From: JAEUOS01 sp965279115
GTDB taxonomy: Bacteria; Pseudomonadota; Gammaproteobacteria; Burkholderiales; JAEUOS01
Direction: 5' to 3'
Length of the DNA stretch: 64,000 bases
NCBI GenBank assembly: GCA_965279115.1
Contig: OZ257137.1
Location: 4,898,001-4,962,000 of the forward strand
A model generated the notes under the pieces. The model searched no databases, was not told where the DNA came from, and saw only the letters and a list, made by a program, of their open reading frames with translations. The number at the start of each line of letters is the position of its first letter. Position 1 is the stretch's first letter. Positions 10,954-20,074 of this stretch are shown here, in pieces. The position numbers and the translations under genes are program-made.

Positions 10954-12656
10954 GGGTTCTCCTGTTCCGTTCGGTTGGGTTGCGGCTGGCGGGTCTTGAA
11001 ACGCTGTTCTTCCTGCAGGCGCAGCACGCGGCGCTGCACCTTGCCGGTGGTGGTCATGGGCAACTGCTCGATGAACTCGATTTCCTTGGGGTATTCGTAG
11101 GGCGCCAGCTGCCCGCGCACATGGGCCTGGATTTCGGCGATCAATTGCGGCGAAGGCGTCACCCCCGCCACCGGCACGACATAGGCCTTGACCAGCGCGC
11201 CGCGTTCCTCGTCCGGCTTGGGCACCACCGCGCAGTTGGCCACCGCCGGGTGCTTGAGCAGGCAGTTCTCCACCTCGGACGGGCCGATGCGGTAGCCGGC
11301 TGCCTTGAACATGTCGTCGGCACGTCCCTGGTACCACAGGTAACCGTCCGCATCCATGATGGCTTCGTCCCCGGTGCGGCACCAGTCGCCGGTGAACTTG
11401 GCGATGGTGGCGTCGTCGCGCCGCCAGTAGCCCAGGAAGAACACCGGGTCCGGATGGCCGTGGATGTCGAAGCGGTTCACCGCCACCTCGCCACTCTGGC
11501 CGCGCGGCACCTCATTGCCGGTGTCGTCGATCACCGCGACCCGGTGGCCGGGATAGGGGCGGCCGATCGAGCCCGGCTTGGCCGGCCACTTCTCATGGCT
11601 GTTGCCCACCAGGTAGTTCACCTCGGTCTGGCCGAACATCTCGTTGATGGTCACGCCCAGGCGCGTGCGCGCCCAGTTGAACACGGTTTCGCCGGCCGAT
11701 TCGCCGGCGCTCATGATGGCGCGCAGCTTGAGCTTGTAACGCTGGCGCGGATGTTCCACCGCCTTCATCATCATCTTGAGCGCGGTGGGAAAGAGAAAGG
11801 CGTTGGTGACCTGGTGGCGCTCCATCAACGCATAGGCGCGCTCGGCGTCGAAGCGCCCGCCGGCTCCCCGCGCCATGCTGGCGACGATCGGGTGGCCGAA
11901 GTAAAGCGTCGGCAGCAGGGCGTCCATCAGCCCGCCGGTCCAGGCCCAGTCCGCCGGCGACCAGAACACGTCACCGTCTTGCGGAAACCAGTTCTGTGAA
12001 GCGACGAAACCCGGCAGGTTGCCGATCAGCACGCGCTGCGGCTTCAGGGCGCCCTTGGGCGGGCCGGTGGTACCGCTGGTGTAGATGAGCAGCGCCGGGT
12101 CCTCGGCGCGCGTTATCACGGCCGGGAAAGTCGCGGACGCCTTGGCAAGCAGGGTGCGATAGTCGAGAACGTCGGTCGCGCCACTGACCGGCTCCACCGT
12201 GATCACGCTGGCGAGCGCCACGCATTTGTCCCGCACCGGCGCCAGGTTGGCCCAGGACGCGCCATCCACCAGGGCCGCCACGGCCGCGCTGTCGGTCAGC
12301 CGGTATTCCAGCGCGTCCGGACCGAACAGCACCGACATGGGCATGGCCACCGCACCCATCTGGTAGCAGGCGACGTGGGCGACGATGGTTTCCGGCCCTT
12401 GCGGCAGCATGAGGGCCACGCGATCGCCGCGAACCACGCCGCGCGCGGCCAGCGCGTTGGACAGGCGGTTGGCATCGGCCTGCAGTTGCGCATAGGTGAA
12501 GCGGGTGATGCGGCCGCTGTCCTCTTCAAGAATCAGCGCGACGCGCCTGGCGTCGCCGGCCCACTTGGTGCAGCATTCCCAGCCGATATTGAAGGTTTCC
12601 GGCACATGCCAGCGGAAGTTGTTATAGAGTTCCCCGTACCTGTCCTTCGATGGCAT
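10950..12656 (-). CDS. AMP-forming acyl-CoA synthetase
   Basis: A 568-residue member of the adenylate-forming superfamily, which activates a carboxylic acid with ATP and CoA. The P-loop-like LIYTSGTTGPPKGALKP, the FGQTEVNYL motif, the hinge region GRADDMFKAAGYRIGP and the C-terminal TTTGKVQRR (catalytic Lys) are all present. It is closest in appearance to acetyl/medium-chain acyl-CoA synthetases (EVENCLLKHPAVANCAV). The start MPSKDRYGELYNNFRW is preferred; an in-frame ATG 12 bases upstream (12668) is possible and would overlap the divergent lipoprotein gene start. It forms an operon with the GST. Confidence 0.9.
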   Translation of the reverse strand: MPSKDRYGELYNNFRWHVPETFNIGWECCTKWAGDARRVALILEEDSGRITRFTYAQLQADANRLSNALAARGVVRGDRVALMLPQGPETIVAHVACYQMGAVAMPMSVLFGPDALEYRLTDSAAVAALVDGASWANLAPVRDKCVALASVITVEPVSGATDVLDYRTLLAKASATFPAVITRAEDPALLIYTSGTTGPPKGALKPQRVLIGNLPGFVASQNWFPQDGDVFWSPADWAWTGGLMDALLPTLYFGHPIVASMARGAGGRFDAERAYALMERHQVTNAFLFPTALKMMMKAVEHPRQRYKLKLRAIMSAGESAGETVFNWARTRLGVTINEMFGQTEVNYLVGNSHEKWPAKPGSIGRPYPGHRVAVIDDTGNEVPRGQSGEVAVNRFDIHGHPDPVFFLGYWRRDDATIAKFTGDWCRTGDEAIMDADGYLWYQGRADDMFKAAGYRIGPSEVENCLLKHPAVANCAVVPKPDEERGALVKAYVVPVAGVTPSPQLIAEIQAHVRGQLAPYEYPKEIEFIEQLPMTTTGKVQRRVLRLQEEQRFKTRQPQPNRTEQENP

Positions 12657-12666
12657 ATTCGTCTCC

Positions 12667-13257
12667 ATGCCCAAGCCGCGTGAATTCCGCCGCATGATAC
12701 GCCGCATGACCAGCGCGACGGCGCTGCTTGCGTTGGCAGGTTGCGCCGTGGTGGAGCAGGGCGGGCGGGTCACCTATTCGGCCATGCCGCTGGTGGGCGA
12801 AACCTACGACCGCGACGTCTACAACCGCGAGGGCACCAGTTTCTACAACCCGCGCTGGAGCTTCGATCCGGACAGCCATCCCGCGGTCAGGGCACCCGCC
12901 ACCGCGATGTCGCCTGCCAGCCCATACCCGCCGGTTTCCACCCGCAGCGCGGCCGAGCAGCGGGCGGATGGCCAGGTAACGGGCGCCATCATCGGTGCGC
13001 TTCTCGGGGCGCAGGCGGGAAACCGTGCTGCCGGCGTCATCGCCGGCAGCGCCAGCGGCGCCTATATTGGTGGCAAGGTGGCCGACCCCTGCTCACCCGG
13101 CCCCAACCTGGGTACCGCCTGGGGCGCACTGGTCGGCGGGTGGTTCGGCAGCCTTTTCGGAGGTGGGCGCGGACGTGATTTCTGGACCGCGGTGGGCGCT
13201 GCCGGCGGGGCGGTGCGCGGCACCGAAATGGGGGCCGACGGCCGGCGCTGCCGCTAG
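12667..13257 (+). CDS. Glycine-zipper outer-membrane lipoprotein
   Basis: A 196-residue predicted lipoprotein. The signal ends in LALAGC, a lipobox, with the lipidated Cys near residue 26. The C-terminal half holds glycine-zipper repeats (GQVTGAIIGALLGAQAGNRA, GVIAGSASGAYIGGK, WGALVGGWFGSLFGG), which form packed helices in membranes, as in the 17-kDa antigen / OmpA-like lipoprotein families. The N-terminal half is proline-rich and of no recognised fold. It is divergent from, and directly adjacent to, the acyl-CoA ligase gene. The function is unknown beyond an envelope location. Confidence 0.75.
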   Translation: MPKPREFRRMIRRMTSATALLALAGCAVVEQGGRVTYSAMPLVGETYDRDVYNREGTSFYNPRWSFDPDSHPAVRAPATAMSPASPYPPVSTRSAAEQRADGQVTGAIIGALLGAQAGNRAAGVIAGSASGAYIGGKVADPCSPGPNLGTAWGALVGGWFGSLFGGGRGRDFWTAVGAAGGAVRGTEMGADGRRCR

Positions 13258-13356
13258 GCGCGCCCGAGAGGGGAGAAACCGCTCGCGGGTGTAAAATGCT
13301 GCTTTGCGCAATCCGCCTGCCGCGTCGGCCCTCCGCCAGCGCGGCTTTTGTTTTTC

Positions 13357-14223
13357 ATGAAGCCCAGCCGTTCCGAATTCGTGCCCGTCCGCGGGCTCAA
13401 ATACCACGTTCGCCTGTGGGGCGACCCCGCCGCCCCCAAGCTGGTGATGGTGCACGGCTGGATGGACGTGTCGGCCTCGTTCCAGTTCCTGGTGGATTGT
13501 CTGAAGCGCGACTGGTTCGTGATCGCGCCGGACTGGCGTGGCTATGGCCTTTCCGACTGGCAGGGGAGCGATGCCTACTGGTTTGCCGACTATGTGGCCG
13601 ATCTCGATTTCATCCTCCGCCACTACTCGCCGGATGCACCGGTGCACCTGATCGGCCATAGCCTGGGCGGTAACGTCGCCGGCCACTACGCCGGCGCGCG
13701 CCCGGAGCGCATCGCCACGCTTGTCAACCTTGAAGGCTTCGGCATGCGTCGCGGTGCCGCCGAAGAGGCGCCGGCGCGCTATCGCCGTTACATGGACGAA
13801 CTGGGCAAGACACCGCGCCTGCGGTCTTACCCGAGTTTCGAGGCGCTGGCCGCACGCATGATGAAAGACAATCCGCGCCTGACCACCGCGCGCGCCGACT
13901 TTCTGGCCCGCCACTGGGGGGCGGAGCGGAACGGCGAGGTGGTGCTGCTGGCCGACCCGGCGCACAAGACCGTCAACGGTTATCTGCATCGCATCGATGA
14001 GGCGGCGGCATGCTGGTCGGCGATTACCGCGCCCACCCTGTGCGTCGACGCGCGCCAGTCGCAAATGCTCACCCGCTGGATCGATGCGGCCGAATACAAG
14101 GAAAGGCTCAGCCATTTCCGCTACCTGAGCACCGCCACCATCGAGGACGCCGGCCACATGCTGCAGCACGACCAGCCCGAAGCGCTGGCGCGGCTGATCG
14201 AGGACTTCATCGCACGGGCATGA
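13357..14223 (+). CDS. Alpha/beta-fold hydrolase
   Basis: A 288-residue alpha/beta hydrolase. The oxyanion-hole region MVHGWMD, the nucleophile elbow GHSLGGNVAGH (Ser) and the late His in EDAGHMLQHDQP are in place; the acid is probably the Asp in LCVDARQS. There is no signal peptide. The ATG at 13357 is chosen over a TTG nine bases upstream. The gene precedes the PHP-domain gene by 19 bases and likely shares its transcript. The ester or amide substrate is unknown. Confidence 0.88.
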   Translation: MKPSRSEFVPVRGLKYHVRLWGDPAAPKLVMVHGWMDVSASFQFLVDCLKRDWFVIAPDWRGYGLSDWQGSDAYWFADYVADLDFILRHYSPDAPVHLIGHSLGGNVAGHYAGARPERIATLVNLEGFGMRRGAAEEAPARYRRYMDELGKTPRLRSYPSFEALAARMMKDNPRLTTARADFLARHWGAERNGEVVLLADPAHKTVNGYLHRIDEAAACWSAITAPTLCVDARQSQMLTRWIDAAEYKERLSHFRYLSTATIEDAGHMLQHDQPEALARLIEDFIARA

Positions 14224-14242
14224 CGCCTGCGCGGAACATCCC

Positions 14243-15088
14243 ATGAACGTCGACCTGCATTCCCACTCACTTGCCTCCGACGGCCTGCTTGCGCCGGCCG
14301 CGGTGGCGGCGCGCGCCCATGCCGGCGGCGTTACGGTCTGGGCGCTCACCGATCATGACGAGACCGGCGGCCTGGCCGAGGCGGCCGCCGCGTCAGCCGC
14401 ATTGGGCATGCGCTTCGTGCCCGGCGTGGAAATTTCGGTCACCTGGCGGGCCGACGAAAACCACGCGGGCACCACCATCCACGTGGTGGGCCTGAACATC
14501 GACCCGGCCAATGCCGCGCTTGCGGCCGGCCTGGCTGGTATTCGCTCCGGGCGCGACGAGCGCGCCGAGCGCATGGCCTTCAGCCTGGAAGTCGCCGGCG
14601 TGCGCGGTGCGCTGGAAGGCGCGAAGCGTTACGCCATCAACCCCAAGCTGCTTTCGCGTACCCATTTCGCCCGCTACCTGGTCGAGGCCGGCAAGGTCAA
14701 GTCCACCCACCAGGCTTTCAACCACTACCTGACCGAAGGCAAGCCCGGCTATGTTCAGCATGCCTGGGCCAGTCTTGAGGACGCGATGGGCTGGATACAG
14801 GGGGCGGGCGGGGTGGCGGTGGTGGCCCATCCCGGACGTTACAAGCTCTCCACGCCGCAACTCAACCGGTTTTTCGACGAGTTCAAGGCCCTGGGGGGCG
14901 ACGCCATCGAGGTGATGACCGGCAGCCACACCAGCGACCAGTACAACCACTTCGCCGAAACCTGCCGTTGCTTCGGTTTCCGCGCCTCGCGCGGGTCTGA
15001 CTATCACGGCCCCGGCGAAAGCCGCGTCGATCCCGGCACGCTGCCGCCGTTGCCCGCCGATCTCACGCCCGTTTGGCACGGCTGGTAA
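14243..15088 (+). CDS. PHP-domain phosphoesterase (RNase AM / 3',5'-nucleotide phosphatase family)
   Basis: A 281-residue PHP-superfamily enzyme like E. coli YciV/TrpH (RNase AM). PHP metal ligands are visible: HSHS at the N-terminus (VDLHSHSLASDG), ALTDHDETGG, PGVEIS, VVAHPGRYK and the C-terminal GSDYHGPG. Family members hydrolyse 3',5'-nucleoside bisphosphates and trim 5' ends of small RNAs. The neighbours YciO and TrpS mirror the yciV-yciO-trp neighbourhood of enterobacteria, which supports the family assignment. Confidence 0.88.
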   Translation: MNVDLHSHSLASDGLLAPAAVAARAHAGGVTVWALTDHDETGGLAEAAAASAALGMRFVPGVEISVTWRADENHAGTTIHVVGLNIDPANAALAAGLAGIRSGRDERAERMAFSLEVAGVRGALEGAKRYAINPKLLSRTHFARYLVEAGKVKSTHQAFNHYLTEGKPGYVQHAWASLEDAMGWIQGAGGVAVVAHPGRYKLSTPQLNRFFDEFKALGGDAIEVMTGSHTSDQYNHFAETCRCFGFRASRGSDYHGPGESRVDPGTLPPLPADLTPVWHGW

Positions 15089-15092
15089 GGTC

Positions 15093-15725
15093 ATGGCCCA
15101 GTTCTTCGCCATTCATGCCACCCATCCGCAGGCACGCCTGGTCTCCCAGGCGGCCGAGGTGGTTCGCCGCGGCGGCGTGATCGTCTACCCGACGGACTCC
15201 TGCTACGCGCTCGGCTGCCATATCGGCGACAAGGACGCCGCGGAGCGCCTGCGGCGCATTCGCAAGGTGGACGAAACCCACCACTTCACGCTGGTGTGCC
15301 GCGACCTTTCCGAGATCGGCAATTTCGCCAAGGTGGACAATGCGCAGTACCGCTTGCTCAAGGCGGCGACGCCGGGCGCGTATACGTTCATCCTCGAAGC
15401 CACGCGCGAACTGCCGCGCCGTCTGGCTCACCCCAAGCGCCGTACCATCGGACTGCGCATTCCCGACCACGTCATCGCCCAGGCGCTGCTTGAGGAATTG
15501 GGCGAACCCCTGTTGTCGACCACGCTGTTGCTGCCCGGCATCGAGGACCCGCTCAACGACGCGGAAGAGATCCGCGACCTCCTCGCCAGGCAGGTCGACC
15601 TTGTGATCGACGGCGGGGCCTGCGGCCTGTCGCCCACCACGGTGGTGGACATGACCGACGAGGTGCCGCGGGTGGTGCGCGCCGGCGCCGGGTCGCTTGC
15701 CGACATCGGCCTCGCCGAAGCCTGA
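15093..15725 (+). CDS. YciO/Sua5/YrdC family protein
   Basis: A 210-residue protein with the YrdC nucleotide/tRNA-binding fold. The YPTDSCYALGC motif corresponds to the conserved PTET(D)-Y-LGC region, and the Lys/Arg-rich KVDETHHFTLVCRDL segment matches the family. Sua5/YrdC enzymes make threonylcarbamoyl-AMP for the t6A tRNA modification; the YciO branch shares the fold, but its exact role is less settled. It starts four bases after the PHP gene, with which it is almost certainly co-transcribed. Confidence 0.87.
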   Translation: MAQFFAIHATHPQARLVSQAAEVVRRGGVIVYPTDSCYALGCHIGDKDAAERLRRIRKVDETHHFTLVCRDLSEIGNFAKVDNAQYRLLKAATPGAYTFILEATRELPRRLAHPKRRTIGLRIPDHVIAQALLEELGEPLLSTTLLLPGIEDPLNDAEEIRDLLARQVDLVIDGGACGLSPTTVVDMTDEVPRVVRAGAGSLADIGLAEA

Positions 15726-15759
15726 GGCGCACCGAGGCCGTTTGATAAACTGACCCCAG

Positions 15760-16422
15760 ATGAATCCATCGCTGATCCAGGCCATTGCCTACGGCGCCAT
15801 TCCGGTGCTGCTGGCCATCACGCTGCACGAAGTCGCGCACGGCTATGCCGCGAAGCACTACGGCGACCCGACGGCAGCCATGATGGGGCGCCTGAGCCTC
15901 AATCCGCTCAGGCATGTCGACCCGATCGGCACCATCGTCATGCCGCTCCTGCTGATCTTCCTGACCAGTGGCGCGTTCGTGTTCGGCTATGCCAAGCCGG
16001 TGCCGGTGGACAGCCGCAACCTGCGCCGGCCCAAGCAGGACATGCTGTGGGTGGCCTTCGCGGGCCCGGCTTCGAATCTGGTGATGGCACTGGTGTGGGG
16101 CATCTTCTCGCTGGTGCTGGGCGCCTCGGGCGTGAATGAACCTTTCTTCGTCAAGATGGCCCAGGTCGGCGTGCTGGTCAACCTGGTGATGGCGGCGCTC
16201 AACCTGTTTCCCATGCCGCCGCTCGACGGCGGGCGCATGCTGGTGGCGGTGCTGCCCTATCCGCAGGCGCGCGCCTTCTCGCGCATCGAACCCTACGGCT
16301 TTTTCGTCGTGCTGATCCTCGCCGCCACGCACATGCTCGAATACTGGATGCGCCCGGTGCTGGCGGTGATGGAGACCGGCCTGGGCTGGATCCTGCAGCC
16401 ACTGGCCATGCTGATTTCCTAG
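15760..16422 (+). CDS. Site-2 protease family (M50) membrane metalloprotease
   Basis: A 220-residue integral membrane protein. The zinc motif HExxH appears as HEVAH in the first transmembrane region (LLAITLHEVAHGYAAKHYGD), and the second metal-ligand segment is NLFPMPPLDGGR. It lacks PDZ domains and is short, unlike RseP, placing it in the compact M50 group common in bacteria. It would cleave substrates within the membrane; the targets are unknown. It sits between yciO and trpS on the same strand, with short gaps of 34 and 14 bases. Confidence 0.9.
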   Translation: MNPSLIQAIAYGAIPVLLAITLHEVAHGYAAKHYGDPTAAMMGRLSLNPLRHVDPIGTIVMPLLLIFLTSGAFVFGYAKPVPVDSRNLRRPKQDMLWVAFAGPASNLVMALVWGIFSLVLGASGVNEPFFVKMAQVGVLVNLVMAALNLFPMPPLDGGRMLVAVLPYPQARAFSRIEPYGFFVVLILAATHMLEYWMRPVLAVMETGLGWILQPLAMLIS

Positions 16423-16436
16423 AAGACCCCGCCACC

Positions 16437-17642
16437 ATGTTTGCCCAACGCGTTCTCTCCGGCATGCGCCCCACCGGCGCGCTGCACTTAGGCCACTACC
16501 ACGGCGTGCTCAAGAACTGGGCGCGCCTGCAGGACGAATACCCCTGCTTCTTTTTCGTCGCCGACTGGCATGCCCTGACCACGCATTACGACGATGTGCA
16601 GATCATCGGCCACAACACCCACGAGATGGTGATCGACTGGCTGGCCGCCGGCATCGACCCGGCCAAGGCGGTGCTGTTCGTGCAAAGCCAGGTGCCGCAG
16701 CATGCCGAACTGCACCTGCTGCTTTCGATGATGGCGCCGCTTTCCTGGCTGGAACGTGTGCCCACCTACAAGGACCAGCAGGAAAAGCTCTCCGAGAAGG
16801 ACCTGACCACCTACGGCTTTCTCGGCTACCCGCTCCTGCAGGCCGCCGACATCCTGATCTACCGCGCCCAGCATGTGCCGGTGGGCGAGGACCAGGTGCC
16901 GCATGTGGAGTTCACGCGCGAGGTGGCGCGCCGCTTCAACCACCTGTATGGCAAGGAGCCGGGCTACGAACAGAAGGCGCAGGAGGCCGTCAAGAAGCTC
17001 GGCAGCAAGCATGCGCGCCGTTACAAGGAATTGCGCGACCGCTACCAGGAGCAGGGTGACCCGGGCGCCCTTGAAGCGGGGCGCACCTTGCTGGCCGAGT
17101 CGCCGAGCCTCTCGCAGGAAGACCGCGAGCGCCTCTCCGGCTATCTTGAAGGCGGCGGCAAGGTGATACTGGCCGAGCCGCAGGCACTGCTCACCGCGGC
17201 CTCGCGCATGCCGGGGCTGGACGGGCAGAAAATGTCCAAGTCCTACGGCAACACCATCGCGCTGCGGGAGGACGCCAAGTCGGTCGAGAAGAAGATCCGC
17301 ACCATGCCCACCGACCCGGCGCGCATCCGCCGCACCGATGCGGGCAACCCCGACAAGTGCCCGGTGTGGGAATTGCACCAAGTCTACTCGACCGACGAGA
17401 CGCGCGCCTGGGTGCGCCAGGGCTGCACCACCGCCGGCATCGGCTGCATCGAATGCAAGCAGCCGGTGATCGAGGCGGTGTTGCGCGAACAGGGCCCCAT
17501 GATGGAACGCGCGCAGCAATACATAGACAAGCCGTCGCTGGTGACCGACATCCTTGAGGAAGGGCGGCGGAAGGCCGCCGTCCAGGCCGAAGAGACCATG
17601 TGCGACGTGCGCGAGGCCATGGGGCTGGGGCGCGCCAGGTAG
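16437..17642 (+). CDS. trpS: Tryptophanyl-tRNA synthetase (long form)
   Basis: A 401-residue class I aminoacyl-tRNA synthetase. The HIGH-type motif is TGALHLGHYHG, and the KMSKS loop is KMSKSYGN near residue 264. Compared with the roughly 330-residue E. coli enzyme it carries an extra charged, helical insertion of about 65 residues (roughly 185-250) just before the KMSKS loop. I expect this longer form in betaproteobacteria. The catalytic core is intact, so it should charge tRNA-Trp normally. It is the fourth gene of the PHP-yciO-M50-trpS run. Confidence 0.96.
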   Translation: MFAQRVLSGMRPTGALHLGHYHGVLKNWARLQDEYPCFFFVADWHALTTHYDDVQIIGHNTHEMVIDWLAAGIDPAKAVLFVQSQVPQHAELHLLLSMMAPLSWLERVPTYKDQQEKLSEKDLTTYGFLGYPLLQAADILIYRAQHVPVGEDQVPHVEFTREVARRFNHLYGKEPGYEQKAQEAVKKLGSKHARRYKELRDRYQEQGDPGALEAGRTLLAESPSLSQEDRERLSGYLEGGGKVILAEPQALLTAASRMPGLDGQKMSKSYGNTIALREDAKSVEKKIRTMPTDPARIRRTDAGNPDKCPVWELHQVYSTDETRAWVRQGCTTAGIGCIECKQPVIEAVLREQGPMMERAQQYIDKPSLVTDILEEGRRKAAVQAEETMCDVREAMGLGRAR

Positions 17643-17653
17643 GCACAGGACGC

Positions 17654-17678
17654 GCGGCCGCATGAAGCATCCGGCCGC
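17654..17678 (+). terminator. Hairpin between trpS and the acetyltransferase gene
   Basis: GCGGCCG (17654-17660) pairs exactly with CGGCCGC (17672-17678), and ATG/CAT inside the loop can extend the stem. It is followed by an A-rich stretch and not a T tract, so it may attenuate rather than end transcription. Confidence 0.35.
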
Positions 17679-17687
17679 AGGAAAACA

Positions 17688-18251
17688 ATGAACAGCGAAT
17701 CCACAGCTCCGAAAATCATCGTCCGCCCCTCCAAGGCGGGCGATGTGGCGGCCATCGCCGAGATTTATGGCTATCACGTCCTGAACGGTCTGGCCTCGTT
17801 CGAACTGATGGCGCCTTCGGTGGACGAAATCGCCAAGCGCCGCGCGGATGTGATCGGCCGCAAGTTTCCCTACCTGGTGGCGGAAGTCGACGGCAAGGTA
17901 GTGGGCTATGCCTACGCCAGCCTGTACCGTACCCGGCCGGCCTATCGCTTCACGCTGGAAGACTCGGTGTACATCCACAAGGACCACACCGGTCGCGGTG
18001 TCGGCCGTGCGCTGCTCGAGGCGCTGATCGAAGCGTGCGAGAAGACCGGCTGCCGGCAACTGGTGGCGGTGATCGGCGATTCGGCCAACAAGGGTTCCAT
18101 CAGCCTGCATGCGGCCTGCGGCTTCAAGCGTACCGGTACCCTGAAGGCGGTGGGCTATAAGTTCGGGCGCTGGGTTGACAGCGTGATCATGCAGCTTGCC
18201 ATCGGCGAAGGGTCCAGGACCCTGCCGCCGGACGGTAACGGCAGCAGGTAG
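17688..18251 (+). CDS. GNAT N-acetyltransferase, phosphinothricin acetyltransferase-like
   Basis: A 187-residue GCN5-family acetyltransferase of the Pat/Bar (YncA/MnaT) type. Acetyl-CoA binding is marked by the GRGVGRALLEALIEAC motif. Other family features are the N-terminal EIYGYHVLNGLASFELM, SVYIHKDHTGRG and the C-terminal LHAACGFKRTGTLKAVGYKFGRW. Such enzymes acetylate the amino group of phosphinothricin or of methionine sulfoximine/sulfone; chromosomal copies often have this broad amino-acid-analogue activity. It stands downstream of trpS, separated by a hairpin. Confidence 0.88.
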   Translation: MNSESTAPKIIVRPSKAGDVAAIAEIYGYHVLNGLASFELMAPSVDEIAKRRADVIGRKFPYLVAEVDGKVVGYAYASLYRTRPAYRFTLEDSVYIHKDHTGRGVGRALLEALIEACEKTGCRQLVAVIGDSANKGSISLHAACGFKRTGTLKAVGYKFGRWVDSVIMQLAIGEGSRTLPPDGNGSR

Positions 18252-18254
18252 TCC

Positions 18255-18276
18255 GCCGCCGGCATCGTGCGGCGGC
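18255..18276 (+). terminator. Stem-loop after the acetyltransferase gene
   Basis: GCCGCCG (18255-18261) and CGGCGGC (18270-18276) are exact complements with an eight-base loop, four bases after the stop codon. No T tract follows, so this is a possible weak terminator only. Confidence 0.35.
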
Positions 18277-18343
18277 ATTGAAGTCCTGACGCCACGGGCA
18301 TGCCGCCCGGGGTGTCCCATTTTCAAGAAGGTTGTGCCTCACC

Positions 18344-19948
18344 ATGCTTTCCACCGCGAATATCAGCATCCAGTTCGGCGCCAAGCCGCTGTTCGAAAAC
18401 GTCAGCGTCAAGTTCGCCGACGGCAACCGCTACGGCCTGATCGGCGCCAACGGCAGCGGCAAATCCACCTTCATGAAAATCCTCGGTGGTGACCTCGAGC
18501 AGAGCACCGGCGAGGTCATGCTCGGGCCGGGCGTGCGCCTGGGCAAATTGAAGCAGGACCAGTTCGCCTTCGAGGATGAGCGGGTGCTCGATGTGGTGAT
18601 GCAGGGCCATGTGGAAATGTGGCAGGCCATGACCGAGCGCGACGCCATCTACGCCAATCCGGACGCCACCGACGACGACTACATGCACGCCGCCGAACTG
18701 GAGGCCAAGTACGCCGAATATGGCGGCTACGACGCCGAATCGCGCGCCGGCAGCCTGCTGCTCGGCGCCGGCATCGAGGAAAAATTCCACAAGGGCCCGA
18801 TGCGCGAGGTTGCGCCAGGCTGGAAACTGCGCGTGCTGCTGGCCCAGGCCCTCTTCTCCAAGCCCGACGTGCTCCTGCTCGACGAGCCGACCAACAACCT
18901 GGACATCAACTCGATCCGCTGGCTGGAGGAGGTGTTGAACGCCTACGACAGCACCATGATCATCATCAGCCATGACCGCCACTTCCTCAACCAGGTGTGC
19001 ACCCACATGGCCGACCTGGACTACAACCAGATCAAGATCTACCCCGGCAACTACGACGACTTCATGCTCGCCTCGACCCAGGCGCGCGCGCTGATCTCGG
19101 CGGCCAATGCCAAGACCAAGGAGAGGGTCGCCGAACTGCAGGAGTTCGTGCGGCGCTTCTCGGCCAACAAGTCCAAGGCGCGCCAGGCCACCTCGCGCCA
19201 GAAGCAGATCGAGAAGATCAAGGTCGAGGACATGAAGCCCTCGTCACGCCAGAACCCCTACATCCGCTTCGAGGAAGAGAAAAAGCTGTTCCGCCAGGCC
19301 CTGGTGGTGGAAGACCTGTCGTTCACCTACCCGGGTGCCGATACGCCGGTGCTGAAGAAAGCGAGCTTCTCCATCGATGCCGCCGACCGGGTGGCGGTGA
19401 TCGGCGCCAACGGGGTGGGCAAGACGACCCTGATGCGCTGCCTGGCCGGCGACCTCACGCCCAGCACGGGCACACTCAAGTGGTCCGAGAATGCCAAGGT
19501 CGGCTACATGCCGCAGGACCCGGCCGCCGAGTTCGAGCGTGACATGGATCTGGCCACCTGGATGAGCTACTGGAAGGGCCCCAACGACGACGACCAGATC
19601 GTCCGCGCCACCCTCGGCCGCCTGCTCTTCACCGGCGACGACGGCAAGAAGTCGGTCAAGGTACTCTCCGGCGGCGAGAAGAACCGCATGCTCTACGGCA
19701 AGCTGATGCTCACCACGCCCAACGTGATGCTGATGGACGAGCCCACCAACCACATGGACATGGAGTCCATCGAGTCGCTGCAGATCGGCCTGGAAAAATA
19801 CCCCGGCACGCTGGTGTTCGTATCCCACGACCGCGAATTCGTGAGTTCGCTGGCCAACCGCATCATCGAGATCAAGGCCGGCGGCGAGATCGTCGACTTC
19901 CACGGCAACTACGACGACTACCTGCACACCCAGGGCATCGAGGTCTGA
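18344..19948 (+). CDS. ABC-F family ATPase (YbiT-like)
   Basis: A 534-residue soluble protein with two ABC ATPase domains and no membrane segment. Walker A motifs are GANGSGKST and GANGVGKTT. Walker B/signature regions are LLLDEPTNNLDINS and LMDEPTNHMDMES, with LSGGEKNR in the second half. The inter-domain linker (about 240-320) is rich in Lys/Arg (RFSANKSKARQATSRQKQIEK), as in ribosome-binding ABC-F proteins. It most resembles YbiT, which acts on the translating ribosome. The ATG at 18344 is chosen over an upstream in-frame TTG. Confidence 0.92.
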   Translation: MLSTANISIQFGAKPLFENVSVKFADGNRYGLIGANGSGKSTFMKILGGDLEQSTGEVMLGPGVRLGKLKQDQFAFEDERVLDVVMQGHVEMWQAMTERDAIYANPDATDDDYMHAAELEAKYAEYGGYDAESRAGSLLLGAGIEEKFHKGPMREVAPGWKLRVLLAQALFSKPDVLLLDEPTNNLDINSIRWLEEVLNAYDSTMIIISHDRHFLNQVCTHMADLDYNQIKIYPGNYDDFMLASTQARALISAANAKTKERVAELQEFVRRFSANKSKARQATSRQKQIEKIKVEDMKPSSRQNPYIRFEEEKKLFRQALVVEDLSFTYPGADTPVLKKASFSIDAADRVAVIGANGVGKTTLMRCLAGDLTPSTGTLKWSENAKVGYMPQDPAAEFERDMDLATWMSYWKGPNDDDQIVRATLGRLLFTGDDGKKSVKVLSGGEKNRMLYGKLMLTTPNVMLMDEPTNHMDMESIESLQIGLEKYPGTLVFVSHDREFVSSLANRIIEIKAGGEIVDFHGNYDDYLHTQGIEV

Positions 19949-20074
19949 GCGGGCGAACCGACACCTGCGAGGCCGCTTTCCTGTCCGTACCCTGACGGCG
20001 CGACGAATCCGCCGAATCGGAGTATGGTTTCACGGTCGTACCCCCATACCCGCCACCACCCGAAGGAGACGCGC

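Noticed and set aside
10954..11382. A 350-codon form of the GST gene starting inside the acyl-CoA ligase gene.
   Set aside because: The extra 143 residues are out-of-frame ligase sequence; the ATG at 10953 overlapping the ligase stop is the natural start.
16488..18326. A 612-codon minus-strand open frame opposite trpS and the acetyltransferase.
   Set aside because: Antisense to two well-supported genes, with no motifs.
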